Shown here piece after piece: positions 32,458 to 46,200 of a stretch of 64,000 nt of DNA. This DNA comes from Pogostemon cablin (taxonomy: Eukaryota > Streptophyta > Magnoliopsida > Lamiales > Lamiaceae). Position 1 is the first letter of the stretch. The number at the start of each line of letters is the position of its first letter. Location of the stretch: contig CM042958.1 in the NCBI GenBank assembly GCA_023678885.1, positions 8,550,852-8,614,851 of the forward strand. The letters run 5' to 3'. The position numbers and the translations under genes are program-made. The notes beneath the pieces were generated by a model. The model was not told the origin of the DNA, did no database searches, and saw only the letters and a list, made by a program, of their open reading frames with translations.

Positions 32458-35400
32458 TTACATGTATTGGGCCAACCATTGTTTGCACATATCAAGAACT
32501 GGAAGAGCATTCGCATGCAGTGCCTGTAGAAAGAATATACACAAATACAGTTATATATATGCATGTTATTTATCTAGAGTGCAAAATGAAGATGAATTTT
32601 ATTGCAAACTGTTATAAATATTAAGGTAATCAAGCAAACGCAGGTAGTGTGCCCAAATAACTAGCAGGCAGTGTGTAAATGAACTCTCTTTCTCTCTCAA
32701 TACATATGTGTGTGTGCATGTGTTTCAAAATCCTGAAGATAGGAAAACCAGTTCTGATAGAATTTGAAACTGAATAACTGATTATCTGCGTCTTAATATT
32801 ATTATCTTGGTATTACCATTGTTCCCCATTTTCACTCTTCCATCAGCGAGAAGAAAAGGTTCAACTGAATAAGTTAATAAGGATTTAGCCATTCTCAATC
32901 AACAAATATCATAAAAAATGCTACATGATTTCTGATCACATATTATAACACCTCGAAAGACTTAAAGGAACAATAAAATGATTTTTACTCGAGCCCCCAA
33001 GCTAGAATTGAGCACCACATTCGTTGGCATTGCATCAAGTATACAACTAATACAGAAAGGAACTACCCAATTTGTGGTGGAATTAAACTACTTCACAGTA
33101 AATATAATAATTTGTGGTGGAATTAAACTACTTCACAGTAAATATAATTTGAACTTGAGAGTAAGGAATAACCTGATGTGCAACATATTGAACATCAGCT
33201 ACACTTCCGCTTCTAGATGCTATCTGGAATGCACTTTTTAGACGACCACAGACAACACAAGCCAGTACTTTCCTACAAAACCCAACCTAGATTAGAAGCC
33301 CTTTCACATTGCACTTTGTGATAGAAATTTTTTAACACAAATAAAGATACCAAGACTAGCAAACCAAAAAATTCAGAGTCAGAAAAAATCTCCAGCTCTC
33401 TTTATTATCCTGTTGACAGTTGTAATAAAACAACGGAGGAACATGCAACATCATGGCATGCACAATTGAAAACAAGAAGATCATCAAGAAAGGTACTGCT
33501 CCACTGATGTGCCTTTGCCCAAGTCAGATTTAGGGGAAAAGACCAGATACAGTTCCAACCTCAAGCTCATTCGGCAGAGTAATTTCACTTAAAAATTGCG
33601 TGCAAGCTTTATACAAGGCTATAACACTTGAGATGCATAATATTCAACTAGTGATATAATAATAGCCAATTGCATGAATCAACTGACTCCTGAAAATTTT
33701 TCTTCCATAAAAAGATTTTCAATGTTTTAATCAGACTAAGTGACAGCCCACCTGTGGCTGCTAGTTAACATGTCAATGAGGCGATCTGGACGTTCCTTGT
33801 GTTTATTAGCATAAACATTAATGGCTGCTCCCAAGACCTGCATAACAGATTGACCACTTTCATAATGAAACATGTGCATTTGCCATTAAATATCTCGTAC
33901 TTTTAGAAAGGAAAAAATGCTAATGTAAAGCTCCACAATCAACTACTCATGGAGGTTTCTCTTTCTATGAATGTCAATAATCCCCTTTTATAAAAGGTAG
34001 GGGCAACAGCTCACTTCTGTTTGTGGAATAACACTTGAATTAGTTCAGTACAGGGGCAATACATTTTTGGAGCAATTTGCAGAACCATTTTTCACAAACT
34101 GAGAAAGATATGCTCATTTTCAAGCCCCATGACTGTTCGCATCAGACATGATAACCACCACCATCTCCTAAGCTAAAATATAAAAGCACAACCATTATAA
34201 TCAAATCAATTCATGGGACCTTATCCTACTTCTACTTCCTTTTTACCATTAATTCAAGGAGCATTGTTCCTAATGATGCTTTCAGTATCTTTAGGTCAGA
34301 CCAATTTATGAATAATCCTAGTATTCACATAAATATTTCATTCGAACTATACATCTAACGTTGAATTAAAACATCAGCATTTTTTATTTCTGAAATTTAC
34401 CTTGAACCTACATTGTAATCAGTTTGTTCTCAAAAATCAAGTGCCACAACAACAATTCTACATCTCTTACACAGGGAATACTACTCCTAGAGGTACTGTA
34501 GAACAACAATAATACCTGATCCCAATCATCATCATCTATGGTGCCCTTGATGTTTCTGAAAAACTCAGTTAATTGCCCCCCTTTCTTCCTTTCAGCAAGT
34601 GAAGCGGCAACACCAGCATAGATGTCAACAGCTGGAACAAAGTCAGCAGAAGGATATGTTAATCTTCACAAACAAATTACGATTACCGAAAGGAAGACTT
34701 ACACTTGATATGAAAATAAGGTACCTGGAAGATTAAATTCATATATTATTTGGAACGCCAAGTCAAAATTTTTCTCAACAAGAGTTTCAGCAATTTTACA
34801 TCTTCTCCTGGATTAAAAATGATTGTGTTTGGCAAGAATCAATAATCAACTAAAAATATATGACAAGAACTCAGTCGTGAAAACATGGGCATCAGAAAAG
34901 AGAGATGGGGCAGCCTAATAAGATGAAAAGAGCACAGCTTAGAACCTGAATGTCTCAGAGTCATTTGGATTCCCAAAAAGAGAGTGTTTCCATTGAGGCC
35001 CGTCTGCATCGTTGAAGCTTCTCACAACATCAATCTACAGTGTGACAAGAATTTCAAAATTGTAATACTTGGTGTATAAAAAGGAAATTTTACACTTTCC
35101 AAATTGCAATGTAGGGTATAAAAAGGAACGGGTAAGTGGTAACACATAAGGCCAAGCAATAGAACCTCTGTAAAGATGACCATACACTTTGACGGAGAAA
35201 CATCTTAATGCATATTTCAAAAGGCACTAATCAGAACAATAATACACATCTTAATGTGAAACATCAATTAACGAGTATAAATAAATCAAGAAACTGGGCG
35301 CGGCGCCAAGAAATTTGCTAATCATATATTGATCTTGAGTCCAACTGTCCAAGAGAGAAGCAAGGTGAGTTGCTTCCTCTCTGGCGAGCTCTTGGTAAGG

Positions 35401-37190
35401 AGACCTTAGGATAAGTTGCTAAAACTTAGGGGGGAGTGGAGGATCAACCCGTTCAGTAGAATTTCGAAGAAAGACTGTTGGCAGCAGGCGGAGACATTTT
35501 TTTGGCCCCTTCAAAAACATCTGTCTCTAGATTTTCTCATTCAAGCCAGTGAAGGTACTATCGCGTGATAGTCCTTGTCTTTATCTAGCTGGATTAATAA
35601 AGATCTTTAAGCTGTTCCTGCGCCTACTACTTAATATCCTTATTCTGTAATGGACTAAGGGGATCCAAAAAATAGATAATCCTGCACACATCCAAGGTTT
35701 GAAGTGACACGAGCTATTTCCCATGGATGTCAATACATTAAGAAGACATAGTGAAAAAAGGTTTTGAACTAGGTCTGTTGCAGATTCTTTGGTACCAGTT
35801 AATATCTTATCGACAATAATCATATTGGAGGAAGGAGCAAGGAGAGGCAATAAGATTTTCACAACTCAAGATAGTATAGCGGCATTAGGTTTATACTTGA
35901 AAAGCGCAAAATATAATTCTCCTCTTAAGCTCTGGCGCTACGCATGATTGCAGGACTCTCAATATATTTTCATTCACTTCCTCCTTGAAATATGGGAAAG
36001 TACAAATTGACTCATACACTCATTTCCACAAGTGAAATAAACACTGTCAGCACAGAGTTACACAATCATGCGTATCTGTACCTGAATGGCAACGCGTGCA
36101 GAAAATTTGACAAGTCCTTCTTCAGTTAGCTTCTCTGAAGCACTTTTTCCCCGAACGCCTTTGGTAACAAGTTTCATAGTATCTCCCACTTTGTATCGTG
36201 CTGACAACCCTTCATCAAAATGCGTCTACACAAACAAGATTAAGATGTAGAAGTGAGAATATAATGCTAGTCACCAGTTTGCAAGGTCGCAGCTGGAGCA
36301 TACATGCCTTAAGAGTGCTCTTCGTTAACTAAATCAAGTATTTTTTATTACCCTAATTGAATAAGATCCTGCAAATAAGATGAGTACATCCACAAAATTT
36401 AAAGTGAGCAAGGTTAAAGTACATATCATCAGATGCATCTTTGGTTTCACTGACAGAAAATTTATGGAGATGGAAATTTGTATATTCGTCATTTCACTCG
36501 ACTGACGTCAATATGTCAATCTTTCTATTTTAGAGAGCACTGCCAATGCTATAATGAAACTAAAGTGCATCAAAATGATGACAACCACGAAAAACATAAT
36601 ATACAATGCAACTCCAGAAAAATACTGAAGAAAAAACAACCATCACAAAAGTATGGTGCAACCCCATTCTTTAAGCAATCTAGAATATGATATGAAGATG
36701 TAGAACTATACAGACTATGCATTGGATCCTAGAAATGGACATAAAAGTTTGATGAAGTCGGAAAAAGTACGATCTAAAAAAGAAATTGAAAAGATAACTT
36801 TGCGTCTGAAATGCATATTATCTTCTGACAGTATTTGGTGCTCTTATGCATGATTATCTATTGTATGAAGGCAGTTCCAGCCAAAACCCAAAAGACGTGT
36901 GTTTTGAAACACCACCCCTTGATTCAAATTGAGCACATATTCCTCATGAAAGTTGTTTGATACAAGAAGCATGAAATAAGGAAAAAATTTGACAAAGAAG
37001 ACAAAAAGCATCGCTACCTTTGCATTTTCCAAGTGCTTTATAGCTTCCTCTTGAGAAGGAGCATTCATGAACAACTGAATACAACAAAGACCTGAGGCAA
37101 CACGGTCCTTCTTGATCACCTAAGCCATTAATTAATGTCTTGTAAGTGACAGATAACATATATGAAAATCTAAACACTTCAACATCCTCC

Positions 37191-37236
<46 letters not shown>

Positions 37237-40200
37237 GAGGAGGAAGGAAAAGAAGTCATCTTAAGCGATGGGCGTTACATGAAAAATGATTCACAAAAAA
37301 ATGGGGTGGGGTGGCATTAGCAAAGCTGATATAACCATTCTGAACAGTCAAAAGAATGGGAAGCTCCATGGCACTAGTACAGGTTGATATACAAAATTGA
37401 TGTGCACCAACCACAATATCTATAAAGCCATTACATACATATATTTAGGCATATTGCCATTTACAGCTCAACACATCTATATAATTACTTTGCCTATTGC
37501 CTTTGTCCTAACTCCTAATTCAGAATTCCTATAATTTGGGATATGCTCATTCACAGTACTAGTTCACGTAGCAGTTCATTACATATCCTTTACCCATTTT
37601 TATGATATGTTGGCTCTTGCTTCACATACAATCAGGGTCATTCAGCAAATGCTCATGAAATATCACCAGTGCGCCTTTGTCCTAACTCCTAATTCAGAAT
37701 TCCTATAATTTGGGCATATGCTCCTCATTCACAATGATAGTTCACATAGCAGTTCATTACATATCCTTTACCCATTTTATGATATGTTGGCTCTTGCTTT
37801 ACATACAATCAGGGTCATTAGGCAAATGCTCTTGAAGTATCACCAGTGCGAGTCCAAAAGGATAACACGTTTGATTAACAATACTCAAAAATAAATCTAA
37901 AGCAAATAAACAGCAAGACCAACTTTTGGAGAGAATCTTTAAAAGCCAACATTGAATTTCAAAACGCTATTTGTCAGGCCAATCAAAAATACAAAAAGCT
38001 CTTCTGAAAATGAGAGTTCACTTTTCTAATATATCATTGCAAAATGCATGAAAGACCCATACTTCCAAGGTACGCATTATTTTAGTCATTGCAATTATAT
38101 CCAAAAAAAGAAAATCAAAATAAGTAAACTGCATATAAAAGAAGAGCACATACCTGGAACCTGTACAAAAAATTGAAATGCTTATGATTTTCACAGTAGA
38201 GACAAATGCGGGAAACTGCGGCAGTAGTGTGCTGTATCACCAACTGATCTCGTGTCAGCGCAATCCTTGATGATAGCACTTCCTCCAGGACAGGCATGGC
38301 ACCATAACCAACACATAGATCACATAAATCATCAATTGTTCCGTAATCAGTTGCCAAAAGATCAGGTCTCTGAGGGGAAGAAGCTGAGGTAACAACTCCC
38401 AAGGACAATGGTGGGGACGGATGAGGGACAGAGTCAGCAGGGAAAAATAACAAGGAAGCCTCCTTGTATCGGCCATGCCTAAACATAAAGCTGAGCAAGT
38501 GCTGGCGAGCATACTGCAATATGAAATAATAATAATGTGTTTAGGATACATATCATCAATGCAAGGCAGGAATAATAAATCATGACTACAAAAAACTAGA
38601 ACAAACAACTACTTTCAAGCAAGGGGGCAGAAACAAATTAAAGTCAGGGTATTTGTAAAGGATGTCGGAACTGATTTGAAGATTAAAGATTTGTAGGACA
38701 TGAAAGCAATCAAAAATTATTAAATTATGGAGAGAGAAAGAGAGATACTCGTGAAGATGTACCAAAACCAGAGTACCAAGCATTTTAAAACCAGCATATC
38801 AGTCAGTACAATTCTGGTAATAAGTGAATCAATTCTAGAACAGAACAACAAATCATTAGTAATCGGATCACATACTTCTTGTAAATAATTTACACATTCA
38901 AGGTATCTAATACTGTCGAGGTTGCTTCTTGGTCCATCTTCAATAGCTGAACTATGTATAGAATTATCCTTTGCAGCTTCGTGAAACCTCCTAGATCTCT
39001 CTGACCGTGGGAAAGTAGATGGCATGTACAAGACATTGAGGTAGGAATCAGCAGAAAGAGGATCATCTAAAACCGCTGGAGCACTTTTAGCCAAATGTTC
39101 ATGCCTATATCATATGTTTGATCAGAAAAAAATTAATTAATTAACAATACACACAAAAGAAAGCTATATTATCTTAATAAAATATTCATGTTTTTCAGAG
39201 TTAAAGATTTACTTGAAAATCACTTAAGATGTCAGAGATTAACACACTTTTGATTAAGCCTCATAAAAGAAATGAAAGTGAATCATTTGTATTTCGGTAA
39301 AATTCAAGTAGGCTCCCTTGGTCATGAATGAAAGGTCATGCTAAGTTCTCATAAAAGTTTAGGGAAGTTTCGTAAGGCTCCACTTTCACACCAGTGATGA
39401 CACCCTTTCATGGTGTCATTAAAACAGCATATCCAATAGAAGATTAGATATTATATACGAGTGGCTGAAAAAATTATGAAGGTTTCACATCTCTTGCTTA
39501 TGAACTAAATCATAGTTTGAGCAACACTTCAAGAGCCAGAGGTGATGAAACCTAGATTTCAAAAATACAATATAGCCAACAAAATTATACAACTCTAAAA
39601 TTGAAAAACCTTAAAACTAGAGAATCACCAGGAGATGGCAAGTTTCTTTACTAAAGTAACACTCCAACGCAAAGTGATTCAGTAATTATATGGGGATTTA
39701 TCTCACTCCTGAATGGTTATTATCTTAAAATAAGAACTGAAAAGACACCACCAAATGGACAGAATAAGTGCAACCAATCATGCTTTTTCAATGTGCAAAC
39801 TTACATGGACCGAACAGATGCAACATCAACTGGTGGACCTCCTTCAATTGTATTAATGATCTCTAGGATCACTGGTGCAGGGTCGCCCTTGTGTAACTGA
39901 AAAGCTTGCCTGTACATTAATACACAAGCTAAGAATAGCAACCACATGCTCTAACTAGCAAAATCAAGATTGAACAGTAGAAAATGGAGTGTTCAGTAAT
40001 AAAAAGTCAATATGCACTCCCATATACACATTTGCACATCAAAAGTTGACCTACTTGAATTTCACACGAGCTTGTGCATAGTGCTCCATTTGAATTAGGG
40101 CACGACCCCAGGCATTCCAAACTGGGAAAACCTCAATCTGAACAGTACGAACAAAATGTCAACATTAGGGTCCTAGAGTGATCAATCACAAAATGATACT

Positions 40201-43200
40201 CTGAATCCATACCTTGCACTTCTTGCAAGTATATACAGCCATACTATATCGTTCTTCTTGGATCAGTCTATCCCTAAGACGTGCAGATGACTCTTTATCA
40301 GCAATATCATCAAGGGAGGCAGCTATTCCTGATCCCAAAAGACTTTGCAGCAGTTCAGCACGTCCCAGCCATATATCAACTTGTGACAATGCTTCTGAAT
40401 GTTCATCAGTCAATTGGCTACCCACACTAGAGCTGCCAGCATCAGAAGATGCATCATCAGCATCCCGGCCTTTTTCAGAATTACTAGACAAATCACTTGC
40501 CCCCGAAAGTTTTCTGAGCTGGGATTTAGCAAAAAGCAGACCCTGCAGAATATAGAACAAACATAATTATGAAATAATTTACAGGAGCGAATACTTCAGT
40601 TCAAATTAATTTCCAAATTGAACACCTGCACAAATGTTTCTGTTGCATGATATGCTCGCCCAATAGCTTCCATAGAAGCATTTTCTGGTATTTGCAGGGA
40701 ACTCAAAACAATTTTCATCTGATTCATACTTAAGTCCAGAGCACCTTTGCCAGATGTGTTCTCATCTGAGCACAATGACAGCAACGCCTAGGGACAACAG
40801 ATAACAGCAATCAGTCACATATGGAACTCTTATAATTTATCTAAATGCATTAATGTCTATGCTCTTGTTTTACACTGTATAATGTGAAAATGCATGATAA
40901 CATCTGCTGCATGTGAAAGAAATAGAATCCATACATGAATTCATTGACAAACAATTTTCCTGCAACAGATTATTATATAAATCTGAAATAATTTGGGTTC
41001 AAATAACAGATTCAGTAGCGGAACTGTTTCTAGTCAATTGGCTGTAAAACTTCAGGATAAGGTGCTTACCCCAATTGCTAAAGTAAATGTTAGGGTTGAG
41101 ATGGGACATCGTATATGACAAATATAGTCTGTGAATTAAAATGAAATATCAAAAGCCCCATAGCACTTTAAATTATGAGCAATACTGCAATGCTAGCAGA
41201 AGTCAATAATAATCGTATTTAAAGCGAGTTCTATGATATAGCACTCAGAAGTCAGATCCATCTCAAACTGTACCCTATAATATGCAGTATACCACAGCAG
41301 CGCGAAGCATTTCATTGACCATAGCTTCGTGTTTTATACTCCTCTTATTCACTTCATATAAAAAAAAATGATTTGGCACTGCACCCACATCCTAATCCTG
41401 GCAGTCAGTACATCTCTCTTCTTGGACAACATCTCAAATTCAAGTTCTCCCTCCCCAAGTTATAGTTATAATAAAGGAAATGAACAAATGTTAATGCGCT
41501 TAAAAAGAAAGTAAAACTGAGTAAGTGAATTTAGGTCGTTTAAAGATATAAGAAATGCTATATACATCAGTCACAGATAAGCTTCCACAAAGCATTATTT
41601 GGGAATCCATTATAACATTACTAGCTGGGGAAATCTATTTCATGTTAAAACTAATGAACACTTGAGAGAGACCTAAATATGTAAAAAGAACTTCAGAAAA
41701 TTCTGAACTTTCATCAAAGGAAAACTAATTTAAGCAGACCACAAATTTCAATATGGTGCGTGTATTCCAAAAAAAATAGCAAGTACCTTGAATAGGATAA
41801 TATCAGGGGCACTTTCGTATCGATGAGAAGAACGAACAGCTTCATCCTTTTTTATATCACCTGTGAGCATCCACTCTGCAGCGATTGAAGCAGAAGGAAG
41901 CCTTTCTTGCCCTTCTACAGTGAATACTGAAGCACGGTTTTCCTGAATACCAGTCATTGCCTCCAAAGCAACCTTTTCAGACTGTGTCAATCCAGAGCTT
42001 TTTCTCTTCCTATGGCTGTCCTTTGGTGCACTCTTATCTCCAGAGTTACGAGGGGCCCAAGAAAATGCTCTGCGCGCCTCTTTTTGTAAATGACTCAGGC
42101 TGCTACTAAATGATGACCGTGTGGGTGTGCTAACCTTGGTTCTCTGCTTTGCTATTGGACCAGAGAATGAAGTTCTGGATTCCCTTGCAGGGGAACTCAT
42201 GCTAATAGCAATAGCTTTGGCAGCATATGCAAGAATCATGCCATTGTCTCTCAACAAGGGAAACTCTTTAAGAACCTGCAAGCAGTTAGCAACCAAAGGT
42301 TCATGACTGGACTACGTTTTAAAAGTTGTTAGCATACAATATAATGTACCAGAGAAGCAGACTGCAGTTGCTTCCTCATCAGCAAAACTTCTAGGATCAA
42401 GTGAGGGTGTTCATGTAGGGCTGAGCATCTTTGCTGCCATGGCAATGGCAAAGAAGCTAATACACGAAGACCTAAAGCCCAAGAGTTCAGTCGGCAAACT
42501 TCAGCCTCAGTAAGATTTCCATGTCTTCTCTTTAAGAAGAAGTGCACCTTATTGAAAGTAAACATAGCTTTACTAAACAGAACAAAGCCAATAATCACAT
42601 TTTTTTCAGATATCAACTTGAGAAATGGAAAGGGACTCTCTCAACATACAAGGAGCTGCTTAGATCTGAGATTGGGCAAGAGCTGCATTGCACTCATTGC
42701 AACAGGCAAGGCATCATCAGAGTCACGGAGAGAGGAGAGAAACCGTGATGCTTCTGCAGGGCCACCGCCATTTACAGGGTCCGCGTTTAGAAGCTTGACA
42801 AGTTGACGCCCTTGAAGTTCTCGTCGAAATTCAATAGAAAGTCCTGCACTTTCAGCCACTTCCAAAGCAGCAGAGACTACTCCTTTTTCAGCCAATCTAA
42901 GTGCAAGGCCTTCAGGGTCTTCCTTACAATCCATCTCAACCTATTTAAAAATTAGTTGGATACAACAGAGGAATAATCAATACATAATAAAGATAAATAA
43001 AGAGAGAAATTATGTTCTTTAAATTATTGTTCATTAACTTCATTTTATGCATAATAACTCAAGCAAGTAGTTCACCTCTTGCCAGCTATTGTATCGATCA
43101 TCTGCACATAGAATGTGTTTGTATCTACAGAGGGCTTGTCTCCTTTGAACAACCTAACACAAGTCCAGCTCGATATTGCATCCAGCACAACAAAAATCTC

Positions 43201-46200
43201 CATAGCATTTAAATAAGTTCAATCCAAAAGAAACAGATAAGTGCCAATTCAGGTACCTCAATTTTAAGTTGATCACTGTCAGGCAAATGGCAGCTACACA
43301 TGGTAAGAACATCTAATGCTGCTTTCAGCTCCCACTTGTGCAAATACCTGAAAAATGAGGTAAAAAGTATTTGTAAACAAACATTATGAAAAAGAAAAGA
43401 AAGTATTAAAGCAAAAAACTTTAAGGCAAGACATATAAATAAAAATAGAATTTATAACAATGAAAAGGAAAGAAAAAAAGAGCGTTAAAGAACTGATCAT
43501 CAACAACATAATTTACATAAGTATCAGAAAAGGCAAGACTCCTGATAAAAATAAAAATAAAATTAAACAAGAAACATTCGTAAAAAAGTCAAAAGTGGAA
43601 CCAGTAGTCATACTTCAGAGCAAGTCTAGCTGCCAGCTCTTTGTCCTTCAGGCGTAGACAATACTGCCAACTATTGCTCCAAACACGAAGGGCTGGACTA
43701 CCTTGAGTTTGTTCTGGGAGTGCATCATCCTCTCCACTTACAATGAGCATCTGAAGCAACCGGTCCGAGGCCCCATTGCATGAGAAGCGGTCTGACAGAG
43801 CAAGAGCATCCAGCAACTTTCCTTCATCAATCAATCTGAAACAATAAAATGACCAAACCCAATCAAAGAAAAATATGACACTTCTGGAATTCCAAGCCAA
43901 AAAATTGCAACAAATACAATCGCAACCAAACACCTGTGTTACTCTGGTTCTATCGCACGGGCTTATCTAATTCGTTTTATAATTGCTTACTTTTATTCAC
44001 TTAAACCATTTTTTTTGTAATTCCCTCGAGACTTTTGTATCTGTAAATTCATTGAGAGAATCCCAAGGTTCTAGGTAGTAATACGCCCATTTGATTAGCG
44101 TATGAATACTTGAGTGAATTGACTCCTTCCCATCCCTAATCTAGACAATACCAGAAACAGTGACATGCCCATGCATAAAAAACAACACAATAATCAGCAC
44201 ATTACCTCTCTACAGCTTTTTCATAAGGTCCTTCATTCTCCTCATCAAAAGAAAGGAAAACTGTATTATCATGACCAAGAGTTTCAGGCTTTGGAGAGTC
44301 ATGCCAGGAATCAGAAGCTGCACTGCTTTGATCCTTAACCTCAGGCAGTGGAGATGAAATGCTATTGGCAACAGCCAAATCATCACTTTCAGAGTCAGAG
44401 TCACTATCATTTTCACGAAATCGCTTCATAGCAGTCTTGGGTTCTAGGTTGTCTTTAGCATCATATACTCCATGTTCTGCCATCACAGCAAACTCAGAAA
44501 CTCGATGAAGGTTACTTTGCATTTGTATCCAGCGATTCAAGGTTGGAAACCTGTTGGTCAAAGCAAATGAACCACATCATTAACTATACAAAAGTATACA
44601 TATGTAATCACACTATTTAGTTTAAACACACCTCTCTGACTGATCAAGAGCAAATTCATAGAAAAACCTATCAACATCAGGTGTCGGAAGTAAGCCATCT
44701 TTTAAGGAATTAGAAATAGCTGGATCACTACCCCGGTATAACATAGTACTTCCAATCACACATGCCAGAACAGCTCTAACAGCTGATAACTTTACAAGAT
44801 GCTTCACTACATCCAACTTAAGTGGATATAAAGGGACTCCGGGAGTGGCAGAAGAACGAGTGTAAAAATTGGGTTTAGCTTCTCTGGAAGAGGGTGAGAG
44901 AACCTTGCTTTCAGCATAACTCTTGGGGAGAGTGGGAATCACTGGAATGCAAGCCCAACCATTGCCAGATCTTGGAGGGTAAACAGGAGGTACACATGCA
45001 GAAATTACTTCATGGACAAAGTCTGAGTTCATTATTTCTGCTACCTTTCCAGCTGCATCAGTACTATCTCGTTCAAATACTAAACGAGTTAAAAGCTGCA
45101 GGAAAAGATAAACAATGTGAGCCAGATTGGACCTATTGTGCTCTTCAATGGTTATATTGATTGCCAGAAAGTATCCCTTTCTTCCATACAGATTTGTCAG
45201 TAACTTCTATTCTTCAAGGCACAAGTCACATGTATTAGCATTATTAAGAAACCAGATCAAAATATTTTCAAAAATGCTAGCACATGGAGGGACACAAGCG
45301 CAGATATGGACATGTTTCCAGTTACAGAAGAACATTACAACTTAAGACAAAAATATCTCAACCATGGTCAACTTATGAATGGAGAACAATTTCACATGAG
45401 TAAATGAGTCAAGGAAATTATTCTCATAGTATTTGAGATAGAATGAAGGAGCTGCCTTCTTGCAGATATCCAATACCATGTGTGCTCACTTCAGCTTGAC
45501 CAAAACTCTATTAATATATTTTTCTTTTAAAACATAAAAATGAAAGTTGAGGTTTAAGATTGTATGTTAAACACTACAAAACAAACCGATATGAAAGAAA
45601 CAGCTCCCAAGGTTAGATAAGGAAGACAATAATATATTTAAGAGAAAGAAACTTTACGTCTTTGGGCCACTCATAAACAAGTGAAAAATAGTTGAAATCA
45701 TGAGTAGTATCTGTCCCATCAACAATGTCGCCTATTGCAGCAATGTGGAGAATGAATTGAGAAAGGAATGTAGTCATTTTGGATCCAAAAGGGCCAAAAA
45801 GTCTTTTTTCTGAATCTTTGACATCATAATTTGCAGAATTTGTACTACTGTCTCCAGACTCTAGAGAGACAAGCGGCTGTTTTAAGGTTTTCAAACCAAG
45901 CCCAAGAACCCAATTCTTGTCAAGACTTGGAACCCCTCTTGTGTCAGAATTTGAGCCCTCACCACTATGATCCCTTTCTGTTTCTTCATCAGCAATAACT
46001 CTTGCTAAATTATGCAGTTTACCTGCAATTTCAACAGATAAATAAGATCATAAACCTAGACTACAGTTTCGTACATAACCACAGTTACTTTAACAAAATA
46101 AACCAAAAACTTTAGTGAAACTTGTATAGAAGCCGATTACCACTAAGGAACTGCCGCTTTCCCTGATGAGCATCTTCAATCATTTGATGAAGCATAACAA

